The notes under the pieces are model-generated. The model was not told the origin of the DNA. It was given only the letters and a program-made list of their open reading frames with translations, and ran no database searches. From assembly GCA_964629015.1 (NCBI GenBank), contig CAZVMN010000002.1, positions 248,001 through 312,000 on the forward strand: a stretch of DNA of 64,000 bases, written 5' to 3'. Source of the DNA: Oceanococcus sp964629015. Its GTDB lineage: Bacteria > Pseudomonadota > Gammaproteobacteria > Nevskiales > Oceanococcaceae. The position numbers and the translations under genes are program-made. Of the stretch, positions 26,145 to 35,349 are shown piece after piece; the first letter of the stretch is position 1; the number at the start of each line of letters is the position of its first letter.

Positions 26145-27005
26145 GTGAAAACGACCCTGCTTCGATTGGTCCAGGTGGCGTCTGCTTGCGCCCTGGCCAT
26201 GAGCCTGAGCGGCTGCAACTACTGGCTTTTCGATCCCAAAGGCCCAATCGCTGATCAGCAGATGTTCCTGATCATTCTGTGCGCCGCGGTGATGCTGATT
26301 GTTGTCGTGCCGGTCACCATCATGGGCGTGTGGTTTCCCTTGCGTTATGGCAAAGGCAAGCGCACCAAGGACTACCAGCCCGATTGGGAGCATTCAAACA
26401 AGATCGAGGCGGTGGTCTGGGGCATCCCGATTCTGATCATCATTGCCCTAGCCACAATCACCTGGATAACGTCTCACTCCCTCGATCCGCGTCAGCCGAT
26501 TGAATCGGATAAGCCAACCATGGTTGTGCAGGTTGTGGCCATGGACTGGAAGTGGTTGTTCATCTACCCCGAACAGGGCATCGCCAGCATCAACGAAATG
26601 GCCATGCCGGTGAACACGCCGGTGGAGTTTCTGGTCACCTCCGACACGGTGATGAACTCCTTCTTCATCCCCCAGCTCGGCACCCAGATCTACGCCATGA
26701 GCGGCATGGAAAACCGGGTGCACCTGATGGCCGACGAAGCCGGCACCTATCGCGGCTTCTCGGCCAACTACAGCGGTTTCGGCTTTGCCGGCATGAAGTT
26801 CGATGCGATTGCCACGGATCAGGCCGGCTTTGACGCTTGGGTGGCCAAGGTCAAAGCCGCACCGCAGATTCTGGACGAGGCCGAACTCGCCCACTTGCGG
26901 GAAAAATCCCGCGATGTCGCCCCGATTCACTATGCCTCGGTCAACCCGCTGCTGTTCAGCGAGATCATCGAGCGCTACGCCGGAGCGTTGGGGAATGCGC
27001 GATGA
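26145..27005 (+). CDS. cyoA: Cytochrome bo3 quinol oxidase subunit II
   Basis: Lipoprotein subunit of 286 residues that lines the quinol oxidase. The signal ends in LSGC. Two helices follow, then a cupredoxin domain with VQVVAMDWKWLFIYPEQGIA, SDTVMNSFFIPQLGTQIYAM and GFSANYSGFGFAGMKF. As expected for a quinol oxidase, the CuA cysteines are absent. The start is GTG 26145. It is first in the cyoABCD operon. Confidence 0.96.
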   Translation: MKTTLLRLVQVASACALAMSLSGCNYWLFDPKGPIADQQMFLIILCAAVMLIVVVPVTIMGVWFPLRYGKGKRTKDYQPDWEHSNKIEAVVWGIPILIIIALATITWITSHSLDPRQPIESDKPTMVVQVVAMDWKWLFIYPEQGIASINEMAMPVNTPVEFLVTSDTVMNSFFIPQLGTQIYAMSGMENRVHLMADEAGTYRGFSANYSGFGFAGMKFDAIATDQAGFDAWVAKVKAAPQILDEAELAHLREKSRDVAPIHYASVNPLLFSEIIERYAGALGNAR

Positions 27006-27022
27006 CTGCGATTGCCGCCAGA

Positions 27023-27125
27023 GAACACGTGCTGCGTTGTCGCGGACTGTCAGAGGCCTGGACGGCCGATGACAAGCGATACACGGACGTACTTGAGCGT
27101 GTCCGCGACAACGCAGCACGTGTTC
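27023..27125. repeat. 25-bp perfect inverted repeat between cyoA and cyoB
   Basis: The left arm 27023-27047 begins GAACACGTGCTGCG and the right arm 27101-27125 is its exact complement; the spacer is 53 bases. It fills most of the 164-base gap between cyoA and cyoB. A 25-bp stem in the mRNA could slow RNase or reduce read-through and so set subunit ratios; it may also be a member of an intergenic repeat family. No coding frame there looks real. Confidence 0.85.
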
Positions 27126-27169
27126 GCCCAACCCCGCAAACCTTAAGCATCTGACCCGGTATTCAAGCC

Positions 27170-29236
27170 ATGGCAGCAGCCCACCACACCATCGTCAACG
27201 ACCCGCACTGGCTGGTCGGCAAACTGACCCTCGATTCGATTCCGTATCACGACCCGATTCTGGTCACCACCTTTGCCGTGGTCCTGATCGGCTCGCTCGG
27301 CATCATTGGTTCGGTCTTCTATTTCGGCAAGGTCAAATACCTGTGGGATGAATGGTTGACCTCGGTTGATCACAAGAAGATTGGCATCATGTACATCATC
27401 ACCGCGATGATCATGCTGCTGCGTGGTTTCTCCGATGCCTTGCTGATGCGTTCACAGCAAGCCATTGCTGTGGCCGCCGAATCCGGCGCCGGCTATCTGC
27501 CCCCAGAGCATTACGACCAGATCTTCACCGCCCACGGCGTGATCATGATCTTTTTCGTCGCCATGCCCCTGATCGTGGGCCTGATGAACATTGTGGTGCC
27601 GCTACAAATCGGCGCCCGTGACGTGGCCTTCCCGTTTCTCAACTCGCTGAGTTTCTGGCTCTTTGTGGTCGGCGCGCTGCTGCTCAATATCTCGCTGTTT
27701 GTGGGCGAGTTTGCCGCCACCGGCTGGCTCGCATATCCGCCGCTATCCGGCCTGGAATACAGCCCCTGGGTGGGGGTTGATTACTGGCTCTGGGCCTTGC
27801 AGATATCCGGCATAGGGACCTTATTAACCGGGGTCAACTTCGTGGTCACCATCCTGCGCATGCGGGCGCCGGGTATGAAGCTGATGCAGATGCCGGTGTT
27901 CACCTGGACCTCGCTGTGCGCCAACGTGTTGATCGTGGCCGCCTTCCCCATCCTCACCGTGTGCGTCACTCTGCTCACGCTGGACCGCTACATCGGCACC
28001 CATTTCTTTACCGGAGACATGGGCGGCAACCAGATGATGTACGTCAATCTCATCTGGGCCTGGGGCCACCCTGAGGTGTACATCCTGATTCTGCCGGCCT
28101 TCGGCATTTTCTCCGAAGTCACCGCGACCTTTTCACGTAAACGTCTGTTCGGCTACACCTCGCTGGTCTGGGCCACTGCCTGCATCATGGTGCTGTCCTT
28201 CGTGGTGTGGCTGCATCACTTCTTCACCATGGGCGCCGGGGCCAACGTCAACGCGTTTTTCGGCATCGCCACCATGATCATCTCGATACCCACCGGGGTG
28301 AAGCTGTTCAACTGGCTGTTCACCATGTACCGCGGCCAGGTCGAATATGCCTCGCCGATGTGGTGGACGGTGGCGTTCTTCCTGACCTTTGGTATCGGTG
28401 GCATGACAGGCGTCATGCTGGCCATTCCGGCGGCCAACTTCGTGCTCCACAACAGCCTGTTTCTGATCGCCCATTTCCACAATGTGATCATCGGCGGGGC
28501 CTTGTTTGGCTATTTCGCCGGCATCACCTACTGGTTCCCCAAGGCGACCGGCTTCAAGCTGGATGAGACCCTGGGCAAATGGGCCTGCGGCCTGTGGACG
28601 GTGGGCTTCTTCATGGCGTTCATGCCGCTCTACGTACTCGGGTTCATGGGCATGACGCGACGCTTGAACTACTACGACAACCCAGCCTGGAACATATGGC
28701 TACTGATTGCCGCCGCAGGCGCACTGATCGTGCTCGCCGGCATTCTCGTCCAGCTTTATCAAATCTTCGCCAGCATCCGTGATCAGAATAAGAACCGCGA
28801 CCACAGCGGCGATCCGTGGGACGGTCGCACCCTGGAATGGGCGACATCTTCACCACCGCCGTTCTACAACTTCGCCCATCTGCCGCAGGTGCGTGATCGT
28901 GATCACTGGCACGACATGAAAGCTCACGGTCTGGCCTATAAGCAGCCTGAAAGCTACCAGCGCATCCACATGCCCAAGAACAGCTGGGCCGGTCCAGTGA
29001 TGGGCGGTTTCTTCCTGATGTTGGGCTTCGCCATGATCTGGCATATCTGGTGGATGGCCGGGCTGGGCTTTGCCGGCGTCATCGGCTCATGGATTGCCAA
29101 TGCCTGCTCGCGCGACAAGGACTACTACGTCGAGGTTGAGGAGATCGAAGCGATCGAAAGCGAACGCTATCGCCGCCTCGAACAACCTCAGGCCACTGCC
29201 CCGTCGGCTGATCAAGCCGTCACCATTTCCGTTTAA
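27170..29236 (+). CDS. cyoB: Cytochrome bo3 quinol oxidase subunit I
   Basis: Heme-copper catalytic subunit of 688 residues with about fifteen membrane helices. Diagnostic segments are VDHKKIGIMYII, HGVIMIFFVAMPLI (heme ligand His), WGHPEVYILILPAFG (CuB His and cross-linked Tyr), VWLHHFFTMG (CuB His-His) and AHFHNVIIGG (heme His residues). It reduces O2 to water and pumps protons. It is the second gene of cyoABCD and follows a 25-bp inverted repeat. It is slightly longer than E. coli CyoB at the C-terminus, with an acidic tail (YVEVEEIEAIESE). Confidence 0.97.
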   Translation: MAAAHHTIVNDPHWLVGKLTLDSIPYHDPILVTTFAVVLIGSLGIIGSVFYFGKVKYLWDEWLTSVDHKKIGIMYIITAMIMLLRGFSDALLMRSQQAIAVAAESGAGYLPPEHYDQIFTAHGVIMIFFVAMPLIVGLMNIVVPLQIGARDVAFPFLNSLSFWLFVVGALLLNISLFVGEFAATGWLAYPPLSGLEYSPWVGVDYWLWALQISGIGTLLTGVNFVVTILRMRAPGMKLMQMPVFTWTSLCANVLIVAAFPILTVCVTLLTLDRYIGTHFFTGDMGGNQMMYVNLIWAWGHPEVYILILPAFGIFSEVTATFSRKRLFGYTSLVWATACIMVLSFVVWLHHFFTMGAGANVNAFFGIATMIISIPTGVKLFNWLFTMYRGQVEYASPMWWTVAFFLTFGIGGMTGVMLAIPAANFVLHNSLFLIAHFHNVIIGGALFGYFAGITYWFPKATGFKLDETLGKWACGLWTVGFFMAFMPLYVLGFMGMTRRLNYYDNPAWNIWLLIAAAGALIVLAGILVQLYQIFASIRDQNKNRDHSGDPWDGRTLEWATSSPPPFYNFAHLPQVRDRDHWHDMKAHGLAYKQPESYQRIHMPKNSWAGPVMGGFFLMLGFAMIWHIWWMAGLGFAGVIGSWIANACSRDKDYYVEVEEIEAIESERYRRLEQPQATAPSADQAVTISV

Positions 29237-29250
29237 CAGAGGACAGGCTC

Positions 29251-29874
29251 ATGAACACCGCCCTGCCCGCACCACCGCCCGGTTACACCGGCTACATCAG
29301 CGAAGAGCATCATCACGATTACGCCGGTGACACCGTGTTCGGCTTCTGGATCTACATCCTGTCCGACTGCGTGCTGTTCGCCACCTTATTCGCCGTGTTC
29401 GCGGTGCTGCAGCACAACTTTGCCGGCAGCATCGAGGCCAGCGAGCTTTTTGATCTCGGCTACGTCGCCGGCGAAACCGCGCTGCTGCTGCTCTCCAGCT
29501 TCACCTTTGGCATGGCCATGCTCGGCGCCAACAAAGGCAGCATGAAATCGCTGCTCGGGTGGCTGAGTGTGACCTGGCTGCTCGGCGCCGGTTTCCTGTA
29601 CATGGAAGTCAATGAGTTCGTGCACTTCACCCACGAAGGCGCAGCGGCCTGGGCCTCGGGTGCGTGGTCGGCCTTTTACGGCCTGATCGGCACCCACGGC
29701 CTGCATGTCTTCGCCGGCATGGTGTGGATGATCGTGCTGGTCGGCCTGTTGCTACGCGACGGCATCAGCAACGAAAACCGCACCCGCCTGATGTGTCTGT
29801 CGCTGTTCTGGCACTTCCTCGACATCATCTGGATTTGTGTCTTTAGCTTTGTCTTTCTGATGGGAGCCGTCTGA
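29251..29874 (+). CDS. cyoC: Cytochrome bo3 quinol oxidase subunit III
   Basis: Membrane subunit of 207 residues with five helices. FGFWIYILSDCVLFATLFAVF and WSAFYGLIGTHGLHVFAGM are typical of the family. It lies 14 bases after cyoB with a good ribosome site. Its stop codon is at the left edge of a 145-base inverted repeat that separates it from cyoD. Confidence 0.95.
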   Translation: MNTALPAPPPGYTGYISEEHHHDYAGDTVFGFWIYILSDCVLFATLFAVFAVLQHNFAGSIEASELFDLGYVAGETALLLLSSFTFGMAMLGANKGSMKSLLGWLSVTWLLGAGFLYMEVNEFVHFTHEGAAAWASGAWSAFYGLIGTHGLHVFAGMVWMIVLVGLLLRDGISNENRTRLMCLSLFWHFLDIIWICVFSFVFLMGAV

Positions 29875-30018
29875 TGAGACCTCCGCAAAACTACTGCGCT
29901 CGTCCGCTTGCGCCTCGGCGGTGCTCGAACTCCTCATGTATCGCTACATACACTCCGGGTCCTGCGCTCCGGCGAGTCACAACCGGACTTCGCTCGTTAC
30001 GTTTTTCGGAGGCCTCAT
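29874..30018. repeat. 145-base imperfect inverted repeat between cyoC and cyoD
   Basis: Arms ATGAGACCTCC (29874-29884) and GGAGGCCTCAT (30008-30018) pair with one mismatch, and similarity continues inward (CGCAAAACTACTGCGCTCG against CGCTCGTTACGTTTTTCG). A small central hairpin ATGTA-TCGC-TACAT lies near 29937-29952. The right arm contains the GGAGG that serves as the cyoD ribosome site, so folding could hide it. It is unlike the cyoA-cyoB repeat in sequence. Such elements usually occur in many copies per genome. Confidence 0.82.
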
Positions 30019-30020
30019 AA

Positions 30021-30356
30021 ATGGCTCACCACGATCAACACGCTGGCGGTGCCGCCCATGGCAGCGTCAAGGAGTACATCATCGGCCTGCTTCTGTCGGT
30101 GGTGTTGACTGCGATCCCCTTCGGCGTAGTCATGAGCGGTGCCGCCAGCGAGGTTGTCAGCATCACCCTGGTTCTGCTGTGCGCGGTCGCTCAGGTGATG
30201 GTCCAGCTGGTCTTCTTCCTGCACATGAACACCTCGTCCGAGCAGGCCTGGAACACCATCAGCGCCCTCTTTTCGGTCGTTCTGGTGGCGATTTTGATTG
30301 TCGGCTCGATCTGGATCATGAACCACCTCAACCACAACATGCTGATGGGCCACTGA
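30021..30356 (+). CDS. cyoD: Cytochrome bo3 quinol oxidase subunit IV
   Basis: Small subunit of 111 residues with three helices, GSVKEYIIGLLLSVVLTAIP and LVFFLHMN being typical; it assists assembly of subunit I. The ATG is 8 bases after GGAGG inside the inverted repeat. The stop overlaps the Sco start (TGATG). No cyoE (heme O synthase) follows, so that enzyme must be encoded elsewhere. Confidence 0.94.
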   Translation: MAHHDQHAGGAAHGSVKEYIIGLLLSVVLTAIPFGVVMSGAASEVVSITLVLLCAVAQVMVQLVFFLHMNTSSEQAWNTISALFSVVLVAILIVGSIWIMNHLNHNMLMGH

Positions 30357-31036
30357 TGAGCACACAAACCTGGAACAACGACTCGGTGCGCTCCGATATG
30401 GGCGCACGGGTATGGCTGCTGATCAGCGCCGTATTGACCGTGATCATCGTCGCGCTGCTGGCCAGTACACTGGTCGCCGGGCGCGATGCCCCGATCGGCG
30501 GTTTCGGTGACGAGAATGGCAAACTGGGCGGTGATTTCACCCTGACCAGCGCCGACGGCGCGGTATCGCTGGCCGACTACCGCGGCAAGGTGGTTGTGGT
30601 CTATTTCGGCTTCCTCAACTGTGAGGAGGTCTGCCTCAACTCCATGCGGGTGCTGCAGAACAGCATGTTGCGGCTGAGTCAGGCGGAGCAGGATCAGGTG
30701 CGCATCATGCTCATCAGCATCGATCCGGCACGCGACACGCCCGAAGCACTGGCCCGCTTTGCCCACAGCTATCACGGCAACATCATCGGACTGATCGGCA
30801 GCCAGCGTCAGATCGATCAAGTGTCGCGCCTGTATGGCGCGCACTACAAGATCACCGATGAGGATCGCAATGACCCCAGCTATTTCTTCCGCCACTCGTC
30901 GCGCTACTACGTGATTGACCAGCGCGGCGAACTGATCGACGCCATGCGTCACAGCACCACCCCCAATGAACTCACCACCCGCGTGCGCCAGTTGCTGGCC
31001 GCACCGGCCAACGCTGCCGTGGAAGCCGATTCATGA
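30356..31036 (+). CDS. SCO1/SenC-family copper chaperone
   Basis: 226-residue membrane-anchored thioredoxin-fold protein. One N-terminal helix (VWLLISAVLTVIIVALLAS) is followed by the copper motif CEEVC and the downstream His in FRHSSRYYVID. Sco proteins deliver copper to oxidase subunits or act as thiol reductases. As bo3 lacks CuA, this one may serve the CuB site or redox defence. ATG 30356 overlaps the cyoD stop; a longer frame from 29921 runs through the repeat and cyoD and is not real. Confidence 0.92.
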   Translation: MSTQTWNNDSVRSDMGARVWLLISAVLTVIIVALLASTLVAGRDAPIGGFGDENGKLGGDFTLTSADGAVSLADYRGKVVVVYFGFLNCEEVCLNSMRVLQNSMLRLSQAEQDQVRIMLISIDPARDTPEALARFAHSYHGNIIGLIGSQRQIDQVSRLYGAHYKITDEDRNDPSYFFRHSSRYYVIDQRGELIDAMRHSTTPNELTTRVRQLLAAPANAAVEADS

Positions 31037-32223
31037 TCAAAGCCACCCGCACCACCGTCCTGTTTTCCGGGATCTGCGCCCTGATTCTCAGCATGGGGCT
31101 GGCGCGCTATTCGTTTACCCCAATGATCCCGAGCATGCAGGCTCAGCTGGGCCTGAGCGAGAGCTTGGCCGGCTGGCTGGCGGGCTGGAATTACATGGGC
31201 TATCTGACCGGTCTGTTCATTGTGTGGCTGGTCTCAGATCTGCGCGCCAAAGATTTTTTCTACCGCTACGGGCTGGTTGTGGCGGTGGTCGCCACCGCCA
31301 TGATGGCGGCGCATGATGATCGTCTGGTCTGGTATGTGAGCCGTTTCTTTGCCGGTATCGCCTCGGCAGCCGGGTTCATGCTCGGCACCGGGCTGATCCT
31401 CAACTGGCTGCATCGCAACGAACACAAAAGCGAGCTCGGTTTGCACTTCTCCGGCATCGGCCTGGGCATCATCGCCAGTGCCGTGGTGGTCGATGCGACC
31501 AGCGCTGGCGGCCTGATCGAACTCAACTGGCGCTTTCAATGGCTGGCGCTGGCGGCAGTCGGCGCAGTCCTGGCGTTGCTGGCCACGGCCTTACTGCCCA
31601 TGCCCAAGGCCGAAGAAATTGAGATGTCGCGCGACGAAGACATCGGCCAGGGCATCACCGCATTGCCGCCACTGCGCTGGGTCTGGCTGATGCAGGCGGC
31701 CTACTTTTGCGCCGGCTTCAGCAACACCCTGAACGTGACCTTCACCTCGCTGATCACCGAGTTGCAGCCACTGGATGGTTGGGGCGCCAAGATGTGGATG
31801 CTGGTCGGTCTGGCCGCCACCCCGGCGCCGTTCATCTGGGACCGCATCGCCCGCCGCATCGGCCGCATGGATGCCCTGCGCGCCGCTTTTGTGCTCAACA
31901 TCGCTGGCAATCTGTGTCTGGCCCTGACCTTCTCGCTGGCCACCACCGCGCTGGCCGCGATTCTGTTCGGCTTCACCTTTATGGGCATTGTCTCGCTGAC
32001 GTTGTCCACCGTTGGCCGGGCCTTCGGCAACAAGGCCACCCAGATCATGGCGCGGATGACTCTGGGCTACTGTGTGGCGCAGATTCTCTCGCCAGTCATG
32101 GGCGGCATCATCGCCGAACTGACCGGCAGCTTCCGTCTGCCGCTGTATCTGGTCAGCGCGATCATGATCGCCGGCCTACTGTGTCTGATCGCAGCCAGCC
32201 GCGAGCACCAGGTGCGCCTGTAA
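31033..32223 (+). CDS. YbfB/YjiJ-family MFS transporter
   Basis: Twelve-helix transporter of 396 residues. FSGICALILSMGLARYSFTP is the YbfB/YjiJ opening, and GFMLGTGLILNWLHRNEHKSELG and TLSTVGRAFGNKATQIMARM are family-typical. It overlaps the Sco stop by 4 bases and so belongs to the cyo-sco transcript. The substrate is unknown. Confidence 0.85.
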   Translation: MIKATRTTVLFSGICALILSMGLARYSFTPMIPSMQAQLGLSESLAGWLAGWNYMGYLTGLFIVWLVSDLRAKDFFYRYGLVVAVVATAMMAAHDDRLVWYVSRFFAGIASAAGFMLGTGLILNWLHRNEHKSELGLHFSGIGLGIIASAVVVDATSAGGLIELNWRFQWLALAAVGAVLALLATALLPMPKAEEIEMSRDEDIGQGITALPPLRWVWLMQAAYFCAGFSNTLNVTFTSLITELQPLDGWGAKMWMLVGLAATPAPFIWDRIARRIGRMDALRAAFVLNIAGNLCLALTFSLATTALAAILFGFTFMGIVSLTLSTVGRAFGNKATQIMARMTLGYCVAQILSPVMGGIIAELTGSFRLPLYLVSAIMIAGLLCLIAASREHQVRL

Positions 32224-32227
32224 CGCC

Positions 32228-33103
32228 ATGCTGCGGCGCGTCCTCAGTCTGCTGAGCCTGGGCCTGATCTCGACGCAGGCCTTGGCGGGCGCGTACGAAA
32301 TCACCGATTCCTTTGGTAGGCATTGGTTTGAACAGGTGCCCGAGCGCGTGGTGGTGACGGACTGGACCATCCTCGACAACCTGCTGCGCCTGGGCGTGGT
32401 GCCGCTGGGCGCCCCCGAAACCACCCGCTACCGCGCGTTGCCCGATCAGCCCGCATTGCCCGCTCAGGTGAGCGACATCGGCTTGCGCGTGGCACCGAGC
32501 CCGGCTCGGATTCGCGCCCTTGAGCCGGATCTGATCATCATCGGGACCGGACAAAAGGAACTGGCACGCCCACTGTCACGCATCACCAAGGTGATCTACT
32601 TCAAAAACTTCAGCGACCGTTACCGCACCAACGGACACAAATCACGCGAACGCTGGCTGCAAATGGCCGCAGTTTTTCAGAAAACCGAACAGGCTGAGGC
32701 CGCTCTGCAACACCTGGATGAGCGCTTGGCCGCGCTGGCCGAGTCCCTGACCTCCACCAGCCCGGTGGCCCTGGTGCAGGCTGATGAGCGCATGCAACTG
32801 CGCCTGTTCGGCGCCAACAGCCTGCCCGGTTATACACTCACCCAACTGGGACTCACCCCCGCGCTGCAACGAACGCCTCAGCATTGGGGCGAGAGCCACA
32901 TCACGCTGGCAGAGCTGAACACCCTTGCGATCGACACCGATGTCTTGCTGTTCGCGCCACAAGCGGCGCACGGCGATTGGCGACGCAGCCTGGCCCACCA
33001 GTCAATTCAAGCCCGTGTGCATCTGCTGCCACCGCTGTGGCCTTACGGCGGCGTCCTGTCTCTACTGCAAATAGCGGAGCGCATCGCCAGCCCCCTGCGT
33101 TAA
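32228..33103 (+). CDS. FhuD/BtuF-like periplasmic binding protein
   Basis: Exported protein of 291 residues. The signal ends near LISTQALAG. The two-lobe periplasmic-binding fold shows in DSFGRHWFEQVPERVVVTDW, LRLGVVPLGAP and RIRALEPDLIIIG; this resembles siderophore or corrinoid binding proteins. It lies 4 bases after the MFS gene. No ABC permease or ATPase is nearby, so it may supply a distant transporter or work with the MFS protein. Confidence 0.78.
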   Translation: MLRRVLSLLSLGLISTQALAGAYEITDSFGRHWFEQVPERVVVTDWTILDNLLRLGVVPLGAPETTRYRALPDQPALPAQVSDIGLRVAPSPARIRALEPDLIIIGTGQKELARPLSRITKVIYFKNFSDRYRTNGHKSRERWLQMAAVFQKTEQAEAALQHLDERLAALAESLTSTSPVALVQADERMQLRLFGANSLPGYTLTQLGLTPALQRTPQHWGESHITLAELNTLAIDTDVLLFAPQAAHGDWRRSLAHQSIQARVHLLPPLWPYGGVLSLLQIAERIASPLR

Positions 33104-33134
33104 GATTCAGCGATTCCTGAATTCGCAGAACATC

Positions 33135-33689
33135 GTGCAAACACCTCTGATCGAAAGTTTCGTCAGTCATTTTGGCGAGATGGGCAGCCGCTGGGGCATC
33201 AATCGCTCGGTGAGTCAGGTCTACGCCCTGCTGTTCGTGTGGGATCAACCCCTGCACGCCGACGAACTGGCCGAGATGCTCGGCATCTCACGTTCCAATG
33301 TGAGCATGAGCCTGAAAGAGCTTCAGGCCTGGCAGATTATCCGGCTGTTTCGTTATTCCGGCGACCGTCGTGAATACTTCACCACCATTGGCAGCGTGTG
33401 GGACATCTTCAAGGCGGTTGCTGCCGAACGTCGTCGGCGTGAAGTGGAACCCACCCTGAGCATGCTGCGCCAGGCTTTGCTGGACGAGCCGGAGAGCCGC
33501 CGCGACAAGCACGCCCAGGAGCGCATGCGCGAGATGTACGAGCTGGCCGAAATGGCCAACAACTGGTTCGATGAACTGCAACGCCTGTCGCCTGATTCCA
33601 TGCAGCAACTTATGAAGCTGGGCGGCAAAGTCACCAAATACTTTGGCGACAAGGACGTCAAAACCGCCAAGCGGAAAACGCGCTCATGA
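33135..33689 (+). CDS. GbsR/MarR-family transcriptional regulator
   Basis: 184-residue winged-helix regulator. The GbsR pattern is GEMGSRWGINRSVSQVYALL, then the HTH ADELAEMLGISRSNVSMSLK and wing REYFTTIGSVWDIFK. The start is GTG 33135, 31 bases after the binding-protein stop, and its end overlaps the TauE gene by 4 bases. It may act on this operon; the inducer is unknown. Confidence 0.85.
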   Translation: MQTPLIESFVSHFGEMGSRWGINRSVSQVYALLFVWDQPLHADELAEMLGISRSNVSMSLKELQAWQIIRLFRYSGDRREYFTTIGSVWDIFKAVAAERRRREVEPTLSMLRQALLDEPESRRDKHAQERMREMYELAEMANNWFDELQRLSPDSMQQLMKLGGKVTKYFGDKDVKTAKRKTRS

Positions 33690-34504
33690 GCGTCACGCCC
33701 GATCTGTGGTGGCTGAGCTATCCGATATTGGGCGCCGCAGTCGGCTTTTTCGCCGGGCTTCTCGGGATTGGCGGCGGCGGCATTATGGTGCCTGTGCTGG
33801 CCAGCCTGTTCGCGGCACAAGGTTTTCCGGCGGACAAACTGGTGCACATGGCGCTGGGCACCTCGATGGCGGCCATCGTGATGACCTCGATATCGAGTCT
33901 GCGCTCACATCATCGCCACGGCGCGGTGTTGTGGCCGGTGGTGCGGCATATCACCCCCGGCATTTTGATCGGCACGTTCGGCGCGACGTTCATCGCTGCG
34001 CATCTGGACTCCGGACCGCTGGCGATCTTCTTCGCCTGCTTTATGGCCTACGTGGCTGTGCAGATGCTGCTCAACGTCAAACCCAAGCCGAGCCGCGAAT
34101 TGCCAGGCCCTTTCGGCATCTCATTGGCGGGCTTGACCATCGGCGGTATTTCCGCCCTGGTGGCCATTGGCGGCGGCTCGTTGTCGGTGCCCTTCATGAC
34201 CTGGTGCAACGTGCGGATGCAAAACGCGATCGGCACCTCAGCAGCCATCGGCCTGCCCATCGCACTGGCCGGCACGCTGGGATACATCGTCAACGGCTGG
34301 AATGTTGAGAACACTCCAGCGCTGACCTTTGGTTTTATCTACCTACCCGCGTTGGTACTGATCACCGGCGTGAGCATGTTTACCGCGCCGCTGGGCGCCA
34401 AGCTGGCCCATCGCCTGCCAGTGGCCACGCTCAAAAAAGTCTTTGCCGGCGTTCTTGTGCTGCTCAGCCTCAAAATGCTGCACAGTTTGTTCGGCGGAGG
34501 CTGA
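33686..34504 (+). CDS. TauE/SafE-family sulfite/anion permease
   Basis: Eight-helix membrane protein of 272 residues. GFFAGLLGIGGGGIMVPVL is the first-half signature and GISALVAIGGGSLSVPFM the matching second-half motif. The family exports sulfite or organosulfonates. Its start overlaps the GbsR stop, and it converges with the YceI gene. Confidence 0.9.
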   Translation: MSVTPDLWWLSYPILGAAVGFFAGLLGIGGGGIMVPVLASLFAAQGFPADKLVHMALGTSMAAIVMTSISSLRSHHRHGAVLWPVVRHITPGILIGTFGATFIAAHLDSGPLAIFFACFMAYVAVQMLLNVKPKPSRELPGPFGISLAGLTIGGISALVAIGGGSLSVPFMTWCNVRMQNAIGTSAAIGLPIALAGTLGYIVNGWNVENTPALTFGFIYLPALVLITGVSMFTAPLGAKLAHRLPVATLKKVFAGVLVLLSLKMLHSLFGGG

Positions 34505-34538
34505 GCGTGCGCCGCTCAAAGTGCCTGCTTCGCCCTTC

Positions 34539-35204
34539 TCAACCGCGCTTGAACAACAGCGAAAAGCTCACCGGCGACCCGGCTGCAATGGCATTCAGGC
34601 CTGCAATCTCACGCAGCTTGTCCAGACCTTCCAGCAAATTGAATTGCGCGGCGTTGACCACCACCGGTTCCTCGCTGGTCACCAGCCAGTGACGCGCATC
34701 CAAGCGACTGACACGCAAGGTCGCCGGCACCGTCACGGACAAGCCATGCAGCGCCAGAGTCGCCTCGCTATCAAGCAGTTTGAACTTACCGGGCTCAATG
34801 TTTCCGATCTCCTCGGCGTCAACTTTCAGTGACACTTCGGCCTGCGGGTGCAAGGTGGTTTCGAACAGCAAATCGCGCATCCGTTGGTCACGGATCTCGA
34901 TCCCGGTATCGACCGAATTCAAATCCACACTCAGACTCGCCACGCCCGTCTCGGAAACCGATCCAGTCAGGCTGGTGAAGCGATGCACTTCCGTCACCGC
35001 ATTGTTCTTGATCGAGACGAAGCTCAGGTTCGATGCGTCGGCTTGCAGGGTCCAATCCCCCGCGGGTGATGAGATCTCCGGCATCGACTGCAATTCTGCT
35101 GGTGCACTTTGTTCGCTAGACGTTGGCGAGCACCCACCAAGTACAAAGAGTCCACTCAAAACGGCTACAAATGTCAGTCGATGTGATGTCAAACAAAGGT
35201 TCAT
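34539..35204 (-). CDS. YceI-family lipoprotein
   Basis: Periplasmic lipocalin-like protein of about 221 residues. The signal ends in VLGGC (lipobox), and the YceI pattern follows: LSFVSIKNNAVTEVHRFTSL, VDTGIEIRDQRMRDLLFET and LALHGLSVTVPATLRV. YceI proteins bind isoprenoid or quinone-type lipids. ATG 35204 gives a normal signal; the longer frame to 35255 adds an unlikely extra segment. It is a single gene, divergent from the SDR. Confidence 0.9.
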   Translation of the reverse strand: MNLCLTSHRLTFVAVLSGLFVLGGCSPTSSEQSAPAELQSMPEISSPAGDWTLQADASNLSFVSIKNNAVTEVHRFTSLTGSVSETGVASLSVDLNSVDTGIEIRDQRMRDLLFETTLHPQAEVSLKVDAEEIGNIEPGKFKLLDSEATLALHGLSVTVPATLRVSRLDARHWLVTSEEPVVVNAAQFNLLEGLDKLREIAGLNAIAAGSPVSFSLLFKRG

Positions 35205-35349
35205 GAGCACAAAAATCCTCAGCAAATAGCCAACAAGCCAGACGCTATCAGTCAATGCATACGCGGTCTGGCACGATCATTTTCGACAACTCACCCACCT
35301 ACGCAGTTCAGATGAGGTTGAGCAGCCAGACGCACCCTAGCATGCGTCA

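Noticed and set aside
29921..30355. N-terminal extension of the Sco frame
   Set aside because: It runs through the inverted repeat and cyoD; the real protein starts at ATG 30356 overlapping the cyoD stop.
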